The notes beneath the pieces were generated by a model. That model made no database searches and was not told the origin of the DNA. It saw nothing but the letters and a program-made list of their open reading frames with translations. From Caprimulgus europaeus (taxonomy: Eukaryota; Chordata; Aves; Caprimulgiformes; Caprimulgidae): a DNA stretch of 64,000 bases. Location: the NCBI GenBank assembly GCA_907165065.1, contig OU015524.1:53423295-53487294 (forward strand), read 5' to 3'. Positions 12,245-24,900 of the stretch are shown here, one piece after another. Numbering within the stretch: position 1 is the stretch's first letter; each line of letters begins with the position of its first letter. Made by a program: the position numbers and the translations under genes.

Positions 12245-14719
12245 GTATGTACAAATCAGATAGGCTAAAGTATACTTTAATAAAGTGTTGTTGTTGTTCT
12301 CGATTTTGTTTTTTTAAAGAAAATGTTTTTGTCAATTATGGATTAATTGAAACTTAATATATACTTTATTGATTTAGCTTCTAAGGTTAACAATCTAGAT
12401 TGGTTACTTCATTACCGAAGTTTTAAAGTTGCAAATATGATCTCATATAATATTAAAAAAGCACTTTAATGTATGCTTGCTGAGAGATGCATGTTTTCTA
12501 ACCTTGATGTAGTACATAGTAACTGTTAGACAGAAATAGCAGAAATTTAAAAAAAAAAAAGAACTTTTTTTTTAATTGCGAGGTAGAAAACTTTCATTTT
12601 TCCTGAATCATGAAAAGGGAATACAAATTACAGGTTGTATGTTGAAAAACCAGCTTCAAATATTAGTGATAAAATATTCCTTTGGATTGCTGTGAGAGGT
12701 CTTGTATCTTGTTTTTCTGATACACAGCAACTGATTTTGTTGTAATTATTTATTGATAGTTTGCTGAACATGCTGTTAGGCATAGATTTTGGGCTCAAAG
12801 AGATCTAGTCAATGGGGTTGCATTGGGCTGACGACCAGTCACTAGTGGGGTCCTGCAGGGATACATCCTGGGGCCAGTGCTCTGTAATGTCTTAATCAGT
12901 GACTTGGATACAGGTCTTGAAGGACTGCTAAGTTCGCCAATGACACCAAACTGGGAGGTCCTGTGGACACTCTTGAGGTCAGAGAGATCTAGATAAACTA
13001 GAGCTGGGCAATCACCAACTCTATGAATTTAACAAGGGCAGGTGCTGGATTTTGTACATGGGACAGAGCAACCCTGGACACACAGACTGGGGAATGAGAG
13101 GCTGGAGAGCAGCCCTGCAGAGAGGGACCTGGGGGTTCTGGTTGATGGCAAGTTGAACATGAGCCAGCAGTGCCCTGGCTGCCAAGAGGGCCAACCGTGT
13201 CCTGGGGTGCATCAAGCCTTGCATTGTGAGCCTGTTGAGGGAGGTGATCATCCTGCTCTGCTCTGCACTGGTGTGGCCTCACCTCGAGTACTGTGTGCGG
13301 TTTTGGGTGCCACAGTGTAAAAAGGATCTAAAGCTACTGGAGAGTGTCCAGAGGAGGCCACTAAATTGGTGAAGGGCTTAGAGTGGAAGCTGTACGAGTT
13401 GAAGCTGAAGTGGCTTGGTTTGTTCAGCCTGGAGAAGAGGAGACTGAGAGGAGATCTCATCACAGTCTGTAACTTCCTCTCAAGAGGAAGAGGAGGGGCA
13501 GGTGCTGATCTCTTATCTCTGGTGACCAATGATAGGACCAGGGGAAATGACAGGAAGATGTGCCAGGGCAAGTTTAGGTTGGACATTAGGAAAAGGTTCT
13601 TCACCCAGAGGGTGGTGGAGCATGGAACAGGCTCCCCAGGGAGGCAGTCATGGCACCAAGCCTGACAATATTCCAGAAGCGTTTGGACAAGGCCCTCAGA
13701 CTCATGGTCTGAATCTTGGGATTGTCCTATGCTAGGGCAAGACTTGGACTCGATGATCCTTGTGGGTCCCTTCCAACTCACAACATTCTGTGATTTAGCT
13801 TTCCTGCTTGCCACTGTCTCGTGAAAAACCTGCTGTTCTGCTCCACTTGCTCACACAGATGGTTATCAGGACATGCAAATTGCAATGCTATTTGAAATAG
13901 TGATTAGGAATAGTGTGACCTCTAGACCATATTTGATTTGGGCTTATCAAGAATGGCATTGGCAGCAGCATTCAGACATGGTAACCTTTGATCGTAAAGG
14001 CAAGGCTGCCAACTGGACAATATATTTAATCACTGGATCTGCAGTATGAACCTTAAAAGATATTGCCATTTGATTTTTTTGTGCGTGTACTTAACAAATG
14101 TTCACGTTCTTACTTTTGTGTGAGTAAATGTAATTAAAGAAATGTATTAAGGTCTGGCCTACAGAGATAGTGATTAAAACAGTGGAGATGGAAAACTCTT
14201 CCTTTTTCAGTTTATGCTAGAGAGAAGTAGATTCTAGCGTGAACTGCAACAGAAAAACCACTTGCATGTTGCTTGTTTCTGAACCCGTCTGTACTGAAGA
14301 AAAAGGAGGCGTTCTCCTTTGGCTAATAACATTTATTATTGATATTAAGTGCACTGTGTACTCCTCAGGAGAGAATTAAATTACTTGCATTTGTGACACT
14401 TAACTTGAATACAAATGTGCATTCCCGCTTGTCTCTCTTAATAACTGTGTACGCTTCCGTTGAAGTTAATGGAAGAGTATGCATACACTTAATGCTTGAA
14501 AACTGGTTTGACATTTTCTTGAATACCTATGTGCTCTTGCATGTGTTTCATTGGTTTTTAGATAAGCATCCAAAGGTTTTGGTGCATCTGTTTTGCTACA
14601 GAGGCAAGCCGAAGGTCTTGTTTTCTTTTCATTTTGCTAGCTTCTTGAAGGAATATTTTGTAGCTTGAAAGACAATTAGGAGAATTGTTTTAGAAATGAG
14701 CTCAATTTCTTTTTCCTAG
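12245..14719 (+). other. STXBP5: STXBP5 intron (2.5 kb) carrying a CR1 insertion
   Basis: About 40 percent of this intron is a CR1 LINE fragment (listed separately). The remainder is AT-rich with no other recognised feature. An ORF at 14339-14668 has no family resemblance. Confidence 0.8.
12795..13800 (+). mobile_element. CR1 LINE retrotransposon, 5'-truncated, sense orientation
   Basis: Read on the + strand this follows the CR1 consensus I know: remains of the C-terminal reverse-transcriptase region (GGGGTCCTGCAGGGAT..., CCAATGACACCAAACTGGGAGG), then AACATGAGCCAGCAGTG, GTGTCCAGAGGAGGCCA, TTGTTCAGCCTGGAGAAGAG, CCCAGAGGGTGGTGGAGCA, and the 3' end TTCCAACTCACAACATTCTGTG. The reading frame is broken by indels and stops, so it is a dead copy truncated at the 5' end, as is usual for CR1. 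The GC content stands out from the AT-rich intron. ORFs annotated on either strand inside it are by-products of this element. Confidence 0.93.
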
Positions 14720-15089
14720 GAACCATTTTGAGGCTAAAAGGGGCAATCTTGAGAATGGCTTTTCTGGATACCACAGGATCTTTGGTCCCACCAGCACATG
14801 AACCCTGGAGGGAACACAATGTTCCTGAAGATAAAGATGAAAAAGATAAATCAAAAAAGCGACGACCTGTCTCAGTGTCCCCTTCTTCCTCTCAGGAAAT
14901 CAGTGAAAATCAATATGCAGTGATATGTTCGGAAAAGCAAGCAAAAGTTATCTCACTGCCATCCCAGAACTGTATTTATAAGCAAAACATAACAGAGACC
15001 TCTTTTGTTCTTCGTGGAGATATAGTGTCATTGAGTAACAGTATCTGCCTTGCATGTTTCTGTGCCAATGGACATATTATGACTTTTAG
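14720..15089 (+). CDS. STXBP5: STXBP5 exon E: second-propeller blades and basic loop
   Basis: This 370-bp exon has acceptor TTTCCTAG (14712-14719) and donor AG|GTAAGA at 15090. It encodes TILRLKGAILRMAFLDTTG, the loop EPWREHNVPEDKDEKDKSKK, the basic stretch KKRRPVSVSPSSSQEISE, and propeller strands such as QYAVICSEKQAKVISLP and NSICLACFCANGHIMTF. This is the most conserved second-propeller part of tomosyn. The RRPVSVSPSS stretch is a plausible basophilic-kinase target. It ends with two bases of a Ser codon completed by the next exon. Confidence 0.97.
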
Positions 15090-17789
15090 GTAAGACCTGT
15101 TTGAAAGTAACTTAAATATAAAAAGAACAAATAGTCTTCTGATAGGTAAAAGGTTTCTCTTTTCCATAAGAGTATGAATTTTAAAAATCTACATTCACTC
15201 AGTGTGGATGAACTTCTAACACTTGGGCGTGTATAATTTTGATTATATGTTCCTATTAGTTTTGCCTTTAATACATGAAAAAAACTTACCAGTTTAGCTC
15301 AAGCTACCCGGATTCAACAAATAGTTCCAAATGTGTGATATAGGTCCTTGAGCTGAAGATGATTCTCAAATGTGAATTTACTCCCTGATGGAGAAAGCTG
15401 CCTTGAGCCAAGCCCTCAGCTGGTACCTGACCGTAACTCTGCATATTTTTGTGCAGCTGTTTGCATCACTCTCATGCCTCAAGCATACCTTTCGTGTTGT
15501 GTAGCTTGCTCATGTCTTGAAAGCCTTAAATTCAGGCTGTAAGGGCAAGATTACTTGCTAGGAGTTGTATTGTAGAAATAAGTCATCTGAAGTAAAGGGT
15601 TTAAGTTACAAGTTTAAACATGTGTAAAAGTGATGTTTGAATGTGCTTCTATGTCACTGATGTAATTTTAACATGTCCTATTTCTTTAATATTTCCAAAT
15701 GCTATTTTATTCTGAACAGCAATGTGTATATATCTGTTTCCTTGCACCTACATTTTAGTCCTGGCTAACGCTAAGATGGAGATGGAATGTGGCGTTGTTA
15801 TAAAATTGTGCCAGTAAAATTCCTAAAAGGATATTTTTAAGGTTGCAAAAGCAAGCTCTCAGCTTGGGAAATTCTCTAAAAAGATATTTATCCAGGAAGT
15901 TGCTAGGAATAAAACTAAAGCTGATCTGATGCATACTACAGTTAAAAAGTAAGTTTTGATTGTTATGTCTGTTAACTCCACTGATCTATGTCCCAGCATA
16001 TATTCTAAACACATCTAGAAAATGCTGCTCACCTTGCTGGGCAAGCACTCTTTTTTTTTTTTTTTTTTTTTCCATAATTAAAACTAAATTTAATAACATT
16101 TAGGTACTGTGTATTCAAACAAATTCTGTTTTCCTCAGGACTGATTTCATTTTCTAAAGAGCTTTGCATAGAGGTAGGTGCTAAATCGTAAATAATGAAT
16201 TGTTACATGGTGTAGGGAAGTTGAACTCCCAAGTATTAACTCCATTTCATAAGCGTGAATTGCTGCTGGGAAGTGGACTTATTGTGCTGGTTGTCTAAAG
16301 TTGTTGGAGCATTGTATCCTACTGAGATGCCCAATACTTTTCTACTCGGATAGGTTTAGACAGGACCTAGGTTCTGTTACAGATTTGTGTGATGCTCTGA
16401 AAATGCTATCATGGATGTCATGCTTATCCTAGCTGATCTAATGTTTATGTTTTGTCTTGAGGCTGTAAGGATATTTTATGCTTCCACTGGTCTGAAGCAA
16501 AGTACTTCCCTGTTACTCAGTCTTAGGAATATTTTTATTTTAGATATGTGCATGGCATAAGTGTCCTTTCTGCGTGATGTGCTTACAAAAGAATATTGCT
16601 TTTTATTTCTTAACTGTTGAACTTGCCTCCAAAGTCATGTTACCTCTTCTCCTTCCTTTTGGTTGTCATAGATTGTCTCCTGCTAAAAGATAATCCACTA
16701 TCTGTAAAATGCATGGTTAACATTTACGAATCTCAGTATCATACCAGAAAACAAACAAACAAAAAAACCTCAACCAAAAAAAACCCACCAAACACTGACT
16801 GTTTTGGTTACTACATCTTTCTTTTTCATTGCTTTTGGCTTCACTTCACCCCTTCACTGCTTTTTTTAAAAATTTTATTTAGTTTTTTTGTGGGGTTTTT
16901 TGTTTTTGGGGGGGGTTTAGTTTTTAGAAATAATAATCTTATGCAGATGGTATCTGCAGCAGAAGCTGCTTAATGTATTGGTACATTTGCAGCTAACATA
17001 TTGTGTAAATTATGTTTTTACAAAAATTTTACAAGAGATGTTTTTGAGACAGCAGTTTATTTTGGGTTCTATTTATCAAGACATCAGGTGTTCAGTCACT
17101 TCTTACTTGTGTTTATTATTATTTTGAGGGAGAGGAGTATTTGGTAGCAAGAGCATTGTTACAGCCTGAGCGTATTGCCGCTGTTCTTCAGTAGCTTGAC
17201 AAATAGTAAATACTGCAGTTAGTGTGCAGAATCTGAAAATACAAGGTAAGTGAGCTTTACCATAAGAGGACTCCCCCTTAAATATGCAGTCAGTCAAAAA
17301 AGGTCGATATGATTCAGAAGACTTGTTTGAGACTACTGAATTCTGCTTTTCTTTGAAAGCCACACCCCTGCATATTTCCAAGTGTTCTTGAGGAGAGATC
17401 TTTTAGACGTGTGTTTTTAGTCAAGGACAAATTCTTTGCCTGAGAGAAGAGGCGGGATGTTTAATTGTAAACGTTTGGCAGATACTCACCAAAATACTTA
17501 ATTAGTAATTACTGAATAATGCTTTAAGTGAATCTGTGACTTACATGCTCAGAGTATCATTTAAATTATGCTGTTAAATGCATCTGTGATGCAGATGTTT
17601 AAATTTCACATTTGAGGTGCTACCATGAAAAATCTCATATTTATGTTTTGAGATTTTTTAATCGCATTAAATGATACCCTGTTTATGTGGTACTTATGCA
17701 GATAGTGAAGAGAAAAATAATATATTGCAATTTGATCAATAATAGACAATCCTGCTATATTTAATGGGCTTTTAATTCTTTTTCTTAAG
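15090..17789 (+). other. STXBP5: STXBP5 intron (2.7 kb)
   Basis: No gene or dispersed repeat recognised. A pure run of 21 T at 16051-16071 and an A/C-rich tract near 16750-16790 are low-complexity sequence. Confidence 0.8.
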
Positions 17790-17955
17790 TTTGCCAAGTC
17801 TAAGGCCATTGTTGGATGTATATTACCTGCCCCTCACCAATATGCGGATAGCCAGAACGTTCTGCTTCACCAATAATGGACAAGCGCTCTATCTTGTCTC
17901 ACCAACTGAAATACAGAGGCTCACCTACAGTCAAGAAACATGTGAGAATCTTCAG
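17790..17955 (+). CDS. STXBP5: STXBP5 exon F: last propeller blade
   Basis: This 166-bp exon lies between acceptor TTCTTAAG (17782-17789) and donor CAG|GTAATT (17956). With the two carried bases it encodes SLPSLRPLLDVYYLPLTNMR, then IARTFCFTNNGQALYLVSP and TEIQRLTYSQETCENLQ. This is the end of the second WD40-like propeller of tomosyn. It ends in phase 0. Residues appear intact with no frameshift or stop. Confidence 0.97.
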
Positions 17956-18774
17956 GTAATTAATTAAAAAAGTGATGACTGTTTTCTGACATGTATATAC
18001 TATGAGGTTCACAGTTCTAGCTTCATGATGCTTACAGTAATTAAGTTTGTCATAAAGCTGAGCACTTCAGCTTTCATGCTTTGATTTTTCTCACTGTAGA
18101 GTCTGATTCAGGGTGAATCACTTCTTGTACTCTTAAATTTTATGTTTCATCCATCCTCTTGTATTTGAAGCAGTTTCTTACTTAATTTCCTTTTTCATTT
18201 GTAGTCTATTTCCTTGTTTAACATCTGCAGTTAACAAAATTCCCTTGTTCAATTGATGCTGGTGGAGGCGCGTGCTGAGACAAGCAGGGAATGCTGACTC
18301 CAGATACTTGAAGGAATCCATTATGTTTCAGGGGTATTAACAGCTTGAAAAGATTCTCAGCCATGCTTTAGCTTGGAATCTGTATAGAATACTGAAATAG
18401 CAGAGATGCAGGCTGTAAGCTGTACTTTTGTACCATGCACAGATATGAGTATTTGTAGATACAGTTTTAACAACAAAATCAGGAATGGTGCCCAAGTTGT
18501 TGAGGGGCAAATACAGCTTTACTCAAACCTGTTTCTTTGCTACTCAATTTCATGAGCTATAAGCTTCCAACTGTCAGAACAGATGGTTTGAACACATTTC
18601 CTAATATGTTTTTATTTTTTATTTCCTAAGTCACCTTCCAATGGCAGATGCCTATTAAAGCATATTAATTTTGAAATTCAAATCCACAAAGTAAATCCTT
18701 AAAGTGAAAGAATATTCCATTCACATGTGCGTGAGATAATGTATGCCTTGTTGTGTCTCTTCTTTATTGCAAAG
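17956..18774 (+). other. STXBP5: STXBP5 intron (0.8 kb)
   Basis: AT-rich intron with no recognised element. The acceptor region has an unremarkable pyrimidine tract before TTGCAAAG. Confidence 0.8.
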
Positions 18775-18886
18775 GAAATGCTGGGTGAGCTCTTCACTCC
18801 TGTAGAAACACCAGAAGCACCGAACAGGGGGTTCTTTAAAGGCCTTTTTGGAGGTGGGGCGCAGTCACTTGACAGAGAAGAACTCT
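18775..18886 (+). CDS. STXBP5: STXBP5 exon G: tail after the propellers
   Basis: This 112-bp exon follows acceptor GCAAAG and ends at CTCT|GTAAGT (18887). It encodes EMLGELFTPVETPEAPNRG, then FFKGLFGGGAQSLDREEL. This is the conserved tail region of tomosyn, which follows the propellers and is known in the family to modulate inhibitory activity. The Gly/Phe-rich FFKGLFGGG patch is diagnostic. It starts in phase 0 and carries one base into the next exon. Confidence 0.97.
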
Positions 18887-21024
18887 GTAAGTTTTTAGCA
18901 CTTGTTATTTATCTGGTATTTCTGTCCAAGAAAGCCACTGATCCTTGCAGAGTTTGTTACCTGTATTAATAGAACACTGCATTTGCAAAGAGGAAAGCAA
19001 AAGGTGTTGTACACCTTACTGACAAGATCAGAAAAGCTTGGTACTGTTTTCTCACAGGCTTCCTTACCTCACTTATTCAGGAGTAGATTATAAAACAAGA
19101 AATGGGACAACTGCTCGTATTTTTATTCATCTTTAGGAAGTATATGGTACTGAAAGGAACTGGTTCTGAAGAACACTATTTTGGACAGTGAGAAAATTAA
19201 GACTCCATTCTACTTCAGTTCATTTGCTAGAATATTTTTCCTCATTTGACTTTTGCAGGGATGCCTTAGGAATGAGATCAAGGGCAGAACTGTGTGATAG
19301 TTCAGTTCAATCCTCTGATAGGACAGCGAGATTCAGATTTGGCAGTTGTTGTTGCTTTATCATTTTCTCATTGTTTTTTGAACACTGCTTTGTTCTTTTT
19401 ACTGGGGTTGCATATAGCATATCCATATATTTAGGGAAAATAACTTCCACTTATTCAGATATCTGCTAGTTGAAACACCATATTGTGCAAGTTCATTTGT
19501 GAGAAAAACTGTTTCCTTTTTAACAAGAAATGTAGCTGTTAAAACAGACAAGGCTCCCTAGCAATCCTTTATTTTTTATTGGTTATTGTGCTCTCTCCAG
19601 TAAAAAATAAATTAGTCTACTTGTGCCTGTACATTTTGAACAAATATCAAATATTTTGAGGTCACTTTGTGCTTTAAAAAATCTATTTGTATTTATATAT
19701 GTGTAATACTTTGAAAAGTTGGTCAAATATTCTTTTAGAGAAATCTGTGTGCACAAATTATATATTTAATTAGTATTACTGGAACAGGGAAAAACTGCTT
19801 CTTCATGGCAGCATAAAAGCATTCTTGTAACTTTAGAAGCTATCTGTTTACATCATTTCACATTTCCACCGTTTTACCCTGACTCTTCTGACCTATTTTT
19901 AAGGAGATGAGAAATTTTTTTGTAACTCAGTCTCAGGTTTTGTTTGTGGCTTTTGATAGAAAGACCCATTTTGGCTTAGATCTTCAAGAGAATTGGTGGG
20001 GAAAGCCTAATGAATTGTATACCGAAAGTGAGTTCATTGATTATTTTAAAGACATTTTCAGATTTCTTTTGTGTTGTTCTATTTAACACAAGGATCACAG
20101 CAGAATCTGTAATAAGTTAAATTATTTATCTTCTTTCTGTAAATTGTCATAAAGAAGTTAATATTATTTCACCTGAAGGTGAAAAGAAGAAAATATTTAA
20201 TTGTTTAAAAAAAAAAAAAAATCAAGATTATTTGGTTTTGGTTTGACTTTGGCATCCAAAAATGTTTTAGCTTTCACTCAAAATTTTGTTGAGTATACGA
20301 TTCAGTGTGAGATTGACATGTCCATTGAGTGTCTAGACTGAACTAGGTAACTGATGTCCCATTATGGCCAAAGGAGATGTAGTCAGTGCGGTCATTGGAG
20401 TCTAGAGAGCTGTTCAGCTAACTGTTCTTGGATGTTTACTTTAGGATGAGCTGATTTGTTCTTACAGCTGTACTGCCTCTTCATGATTTACTTGACTTTT
20501 TTTTTTTTTGCAAGATTTTTACAATAATGAAAGCATAGACACCTAATTAGTTCAGTCTAAAACTGAACTTTCATCAAAGGAAATTTCTGATGGTGAAGTC
20601 ATACTGGCTGGCTGCATCAGCAAAGCACTTCTAGAACTGACCACAGCTCGTATTTTAAAAATTCTCCTGCTTTGTCTGCTGACCTCCCAACACCTTCCCT
20701 GTGAAACAAACTATATATTTTTAAAAACCACTTCACCAGCAGTGGTGCCAGCGCTGTTGAGGGAGTTTCAATTTCATATTCGAGCTGTGAAAAGGTTGTA
20801 ATTTTGTAACCTGCCTGGAAACTCTGAAATATGTTTGAAAAATCTTGATTTTATTCAGTAATGATGTTGAGTAGTGAGTAGTGCTCAGAGTCGTGCCTAT
20901 GATTAGGTGTTCACTGTCCACGCAAACAAAGGACACCTCTTTATAAACTAGTTACATTGGTATTTATGTAATAATGATAGAAAACCTTACTATTCTGTTT
21001 TTGCTGCTTTGCAAATGCTGCCAG
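18887..21024 (+). other. STXBP5: STXBP5 intron (2.1 kb)
   Basis: AT-rich, with a 15-bp A-run at 20207-20221 and a T-run near 20499-20510. No repeat family or gene recognised. Short ORFs here lack family resemblance. Confidence 0.8.
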
Positions 21025-21245
21025 TTGGAGAATCGGCATCTGGGAAGGCATCAAGAAGTCTTGCCCAGCATATTCCAGGCCCTGGGGGTATTGAAGGTGT
21101 CAAAGGAGCAGCATCTGGCGTAGTTGGTGAACTAGCGCGAGCCCGGTTGGCACTAGATGAAAGAGGACAGAAGCTAGGAGAACTGGAAGAAAAAACTGCA
21201 GCTATGCTTTACAGTGCTGATTCTTTCTCTAAACATGCTCATGAG
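21025..21245 (+). CDS. STXBP5: STXBP5 exon H: R-SNARE-like (VAMP-like) coiled-coil motif
   Basis: This 221-bp exon (acceptor TGCCAG, donor GAG|GTGAGT at 21246) encodes FGESASGKASRSLAQHIPG, then the SNARE core from GIEGVKGAASGVVGEL through ARARLALDERGQKLGELEEK to SADSFSKHAHE. In SNARE alignments the Arg of LDERGQKL falls at the ionic zero layer, matching LERDQKL in VAMP2. This motif substitutes for VAMP in a complex with syntaxin and SNAP-25 and gives tomosyn its inhibitory action. Heptad hydrophobics (V, L, L, L, M, F) are in place. Confidence 0.98.
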
Positions 21246-21945
21246 GTGAGTCTGTTGCATGTTAAACTCAGACCATTAAACTGATTCTCTTCCAAATAAA
21301 TGCAAGTTTTGCAAATAACTGACTTCTGCAAAGGCATGTTAGACATATATGAAGGGAATATAATTGATAAAAGACACCTCACTTTTATCTATCAATCGTT
21401 ACTGCTAATAATTAAGTATTGATGTAAGCAGCTTTGTCTCACAGCACATTGGTCTAGAGCATACCCCCTGCTTGAGTGGCATGAGTGGCATGACTTCCAA
21501 AAGTGCAGCTCAGTTCCTATTACTTAAAGAATTTGTTGCTGGATTAGGTAAGAAGAGTAATGCTCTGTGTGAGAGTTCTGTGATCCAGTACTTGCAAACC
21601 CCATGAATTCAAGCTAATTTTTTTTCCTCTGTAACTACACAGGATGGCTCTTCTCTTCTATGTTTTCATGCAGATCTCTTCCATCCCCTAAACTTTTGTG
21701 CAACCTTCCCGTTCTCCCAAAATGTCTTTTTCTGTCTGAGGCTAGATCAGCAGCAGTGATGCTACCATTAGAAAATTCATCATGTTAAACCTTCACTGTG
21801 CAGCAGTGTCGTTGTTGTAGTTTTAAGAAGCCTTAATAAAGTCCCTCTTTCTCATGCTGCTCTGTAAGCATATAATTGGTTTGTATCATTGTACTTTTTG
21901 GTACATTATAGAAACAGTAACTAGAAATTGTTTTTTGTTTTTTAG
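21246..21945 (+). other. STXBP5: STXBP5 last intron (0.7 kb)
   Basis: No recognised element. It ends in a strong pyrimidine tract, TTGTTTTTTGTTTTTTAG. Confidence 0.85.
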
Positions 21946-21987
21946 ATGATGTTGAAGTACAAAGACAAGAAGTGGTACCAATTCTGA
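21946..21987 (+). CDS. STXBP5: STXBP5 terminal coding exon with stop codon
   Basis: Thirteen codons, MMLKYKDKKWYQF, followed by TGA at 21985-21987. This is the invariant C-terminus of tomosyn and completes the SNARE motif. There is no transmembrane anchor after it, in contrast to VAMPs, which is why the complex formed by tomosyn cannot support fusion. The acceptor is TTTTTTAG at 21938-21945. Confidence 0.98.
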   Translation: MMLKYKDKKWYQF

Positions 21988-24900
21988 TGATGCTCATCAA
22001 TTACATCTGTTTAATTTTGTCCTGATGAAAAAATCTTGGTTTTTCATTAGTTTTGGCAGGACCATTGAAATTTAAAGGAGTATTCACCATTGGATACTGT
22101 TGTTTCCTAGCACAAATCACACACTGTTTTACCTCAGTCGTGGCTTTAACTGAGGAGCTTTATATTTAAAAGAAACACACACAAAAAAACAAACTTGAGT
22201 GTTTCTTAGCTGTTGGTTAGCTGAGAGTTGGAACAGAGAAGGTAACTAGAACATGCGGAAAAGAGTAAAGGGAAAAATGTAGTCTGAGATGGGCAGGGGC
22301 AGTGCAGGCTCAATCCTGTGTTAATATTTCATATGCCAAAAGTTTTAGTGCTATTGTAATTGCTGCCAGTGTTATACCCTCCTGTGAGGAGAGGCAATAA
22401 ATCAGGGGTCCAAGAGCTGGAATAAAGTTGTTTGTCCTGCTGGACAGTAGCTGACTTACACTTACCCTCTGTAGGACTCCCTCTATTTACCCTTATTGTT
22501 GGAGAAGAATTGAAGCTTGCTGTCACTTCTTTCACCGGGAAAAGCTGGAAGCTTGGAAGATTTCATGTTGAAAATTGTATACATAGTTGACCTGTGCATA
22601 GTCTTTTCTTGGACCCCGATCTAGTATTCTTGTATTCATATCATATTCTGTGAAGTGCAAAACAAGAGGATACACAATTTTTGCATTAAAAAAGTCAAGT
22701 GAATAATATGACTGGAATGTGTCATGCTGGGAGTTTTCATTTGTGTTATGGCTGTGAAATGTGGTAACATCTTCATTGTTGTAAGAATACTTCACCTTCT
22801 GTTCAGTTTTTTTTCTTTCAAAAATAGCTACTGGTTCAGTTTGTACAACACTTAGAATTGGCTGTGGGTTCCATTCATGCTGTGAATTTTTATAAATGTT
22901 TAACAGAATGTATCTTTACAGCCATTAATTAAAATAGCTGAGATAGTTTTGCTCAAAACTTAAGTTCTAGACACCCCTTTAGTCCTTTAGTAAGGAATCA
23001 GATAACCTTGGACTCAGGTTTTCAAACAGTTTTACACTCTGTGGAGGTGCTGATGCATGAATAATGGAAAGCATCTAATATTTAATAATTGTCAGTATAT
23101 TGTTTAGCAAATTTCTAAGTCCTGCTAGTAGAACTACTGTTACAAATATCTATCTCAGCCCCCTCCAGTATTAAAGGCAGTTGACGTAAAGTTTGGATTT
23201 AGTCCCTAAAGCAATGTTTTCAATGTGGGCAGTAGTAAGTGTCCACTGAAACTTCAGGAATTAGTAAAACAATGTTCAGTGTGGGTGAGGTAAATAATAT
23301 AGCTGAGCTAATCTGTTATTGGCTGCTGCACTAAAGCTGTAACAGTGGGAATGACCAAAGCTCTTTTAAAAAGAGAGGATTCCTAAAAACAGAAGTTTGC
23401 ATTTCAATAATTTATTTAGACTTTTTTTTTCTTCAAAGCAGGAATAGTTACTGAACAGTTTTGTTTTATGAAAGGGAGTACTTAGAAGCTGGTAGGTCTA
23501 CATTGTCTGAAATTAATAATTTGGGTTGCTTCTCCAAGCATCACATACTGTGTGGTTTGTTGGCACACTTTCCAAATGTTCCCAAAGCAAAACCTTGGTT
23601 ATATTTGTACTGTAAAGTGATGTTGCAGGTACATAGATAAAGCAACCATTCAAAATACTCAAAGGATGTAGAATATTGAAGTTACTGATGGTTCTTAATT
23701 CATTTTTCAAATGAAAGACAAATATGTTTGAGCTTTGAAGCACAAATTGATAAATTTTCTGATGTAAAGTAACATCTAATTTAAAAAGATGAGTGGATTC
23801 TGTTGGCAGTATGAGGGCATGCCATACCATGTCCACTGTTGAAAGACCTTAACAAATTAGAATGTGACAGTTTGAAAAAGCAGCATTATGATTTCTTGAT
23901 GGCTCTGTCCCATACCTACTGAGGCAACGTTAACTCCAGTTACTTAACTCATCTTGCCACACTGTTTTTGCCTCTGCACGTTTATTTTTTTAAGTGTCTA
24001 ATTAATGTTTATTTAAGTTAACACCATTTTATTAAAAATCCAGGTAGGGAAAACTAGATAAACTACTGTCCACACCATGTCCAAAACCAAAACACCCTAG
24101 CTGACACTTGTTCCCTTCCTTGTCTCACATTTATAAATTGAGGTGACTGATTACTTGACCTGGCGAAGATGAACTGCCTTTTAGAGCAACAGAATCCTGG
24201 AAAATTAATCTGGGCAGGCTCTGGGGGAGAGGATGGCAAAAGTACTCTTTGGCGACTCATGGTGTCAGTTCAATGGAAGATGCCCTTGGCTTGAGAGGGA
24301 AGCATATGTCACTTTCCCATCAAGAAGCATTTGACAACCCACCAGCAAGCAAGATAGTAAGAGGCAATGAAAGACCATCTGCTAGTACAAGAAGAATAGT
24401 GGCTTCCTTGGTATTACAGATTTTATCATAGTTGAATCTTTTTTCTGTTGCATATGTTCAGAGCGTGTTTCTAGATTTGAAAACTAATGAAATGCTCGTG
24501 AGATGAATACACAAATGGTTCTTGGTCAGTAAAAGGGGCTATGTACAATTTTAGCCTAACCAGTTCCTTTTTCCTTCTCTGTGGAAGGAAGTTGATCATA
24601 CGCGCATCATTGCATCTTATTATGCTATTGGTGGTGCACCTTTTGTACAGCAAAGTATATTGAAATTCTTGGGGGAAAGCACCCCAGTTTTTTTGCTAGC
24701 ATTTTAGTTATGTGAAACTTTTTTAGTGTCTGGAAAACTATAAAATACAACTGAGCTATTACTTTTTTTTTATGGAAGTGTAAGAAACTGCTGCTACCTA
24801 TCTGTTTGTATGTAGTGTGTCTCACTAGGAACTGTAAACTGAAGAAGCTTTTCTTCACCTTAGTCCTGCCAAATTGTAACTTTTGAATGTTGATATGTGT

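Noticed and set aside
13248..13814. 188-codon ORF on the minus strand
   Set aside because: It is the antisense of the CR1 LINE insertion at 12795-13800 and has no independent support.
15090..17789. Possible extra STXBP5 exon in this intron
   Set aside because: The flanking exons join in phase to give the uninterrupted family sequence (…HIMTF-SLPSL…), leaving no need for another exon.
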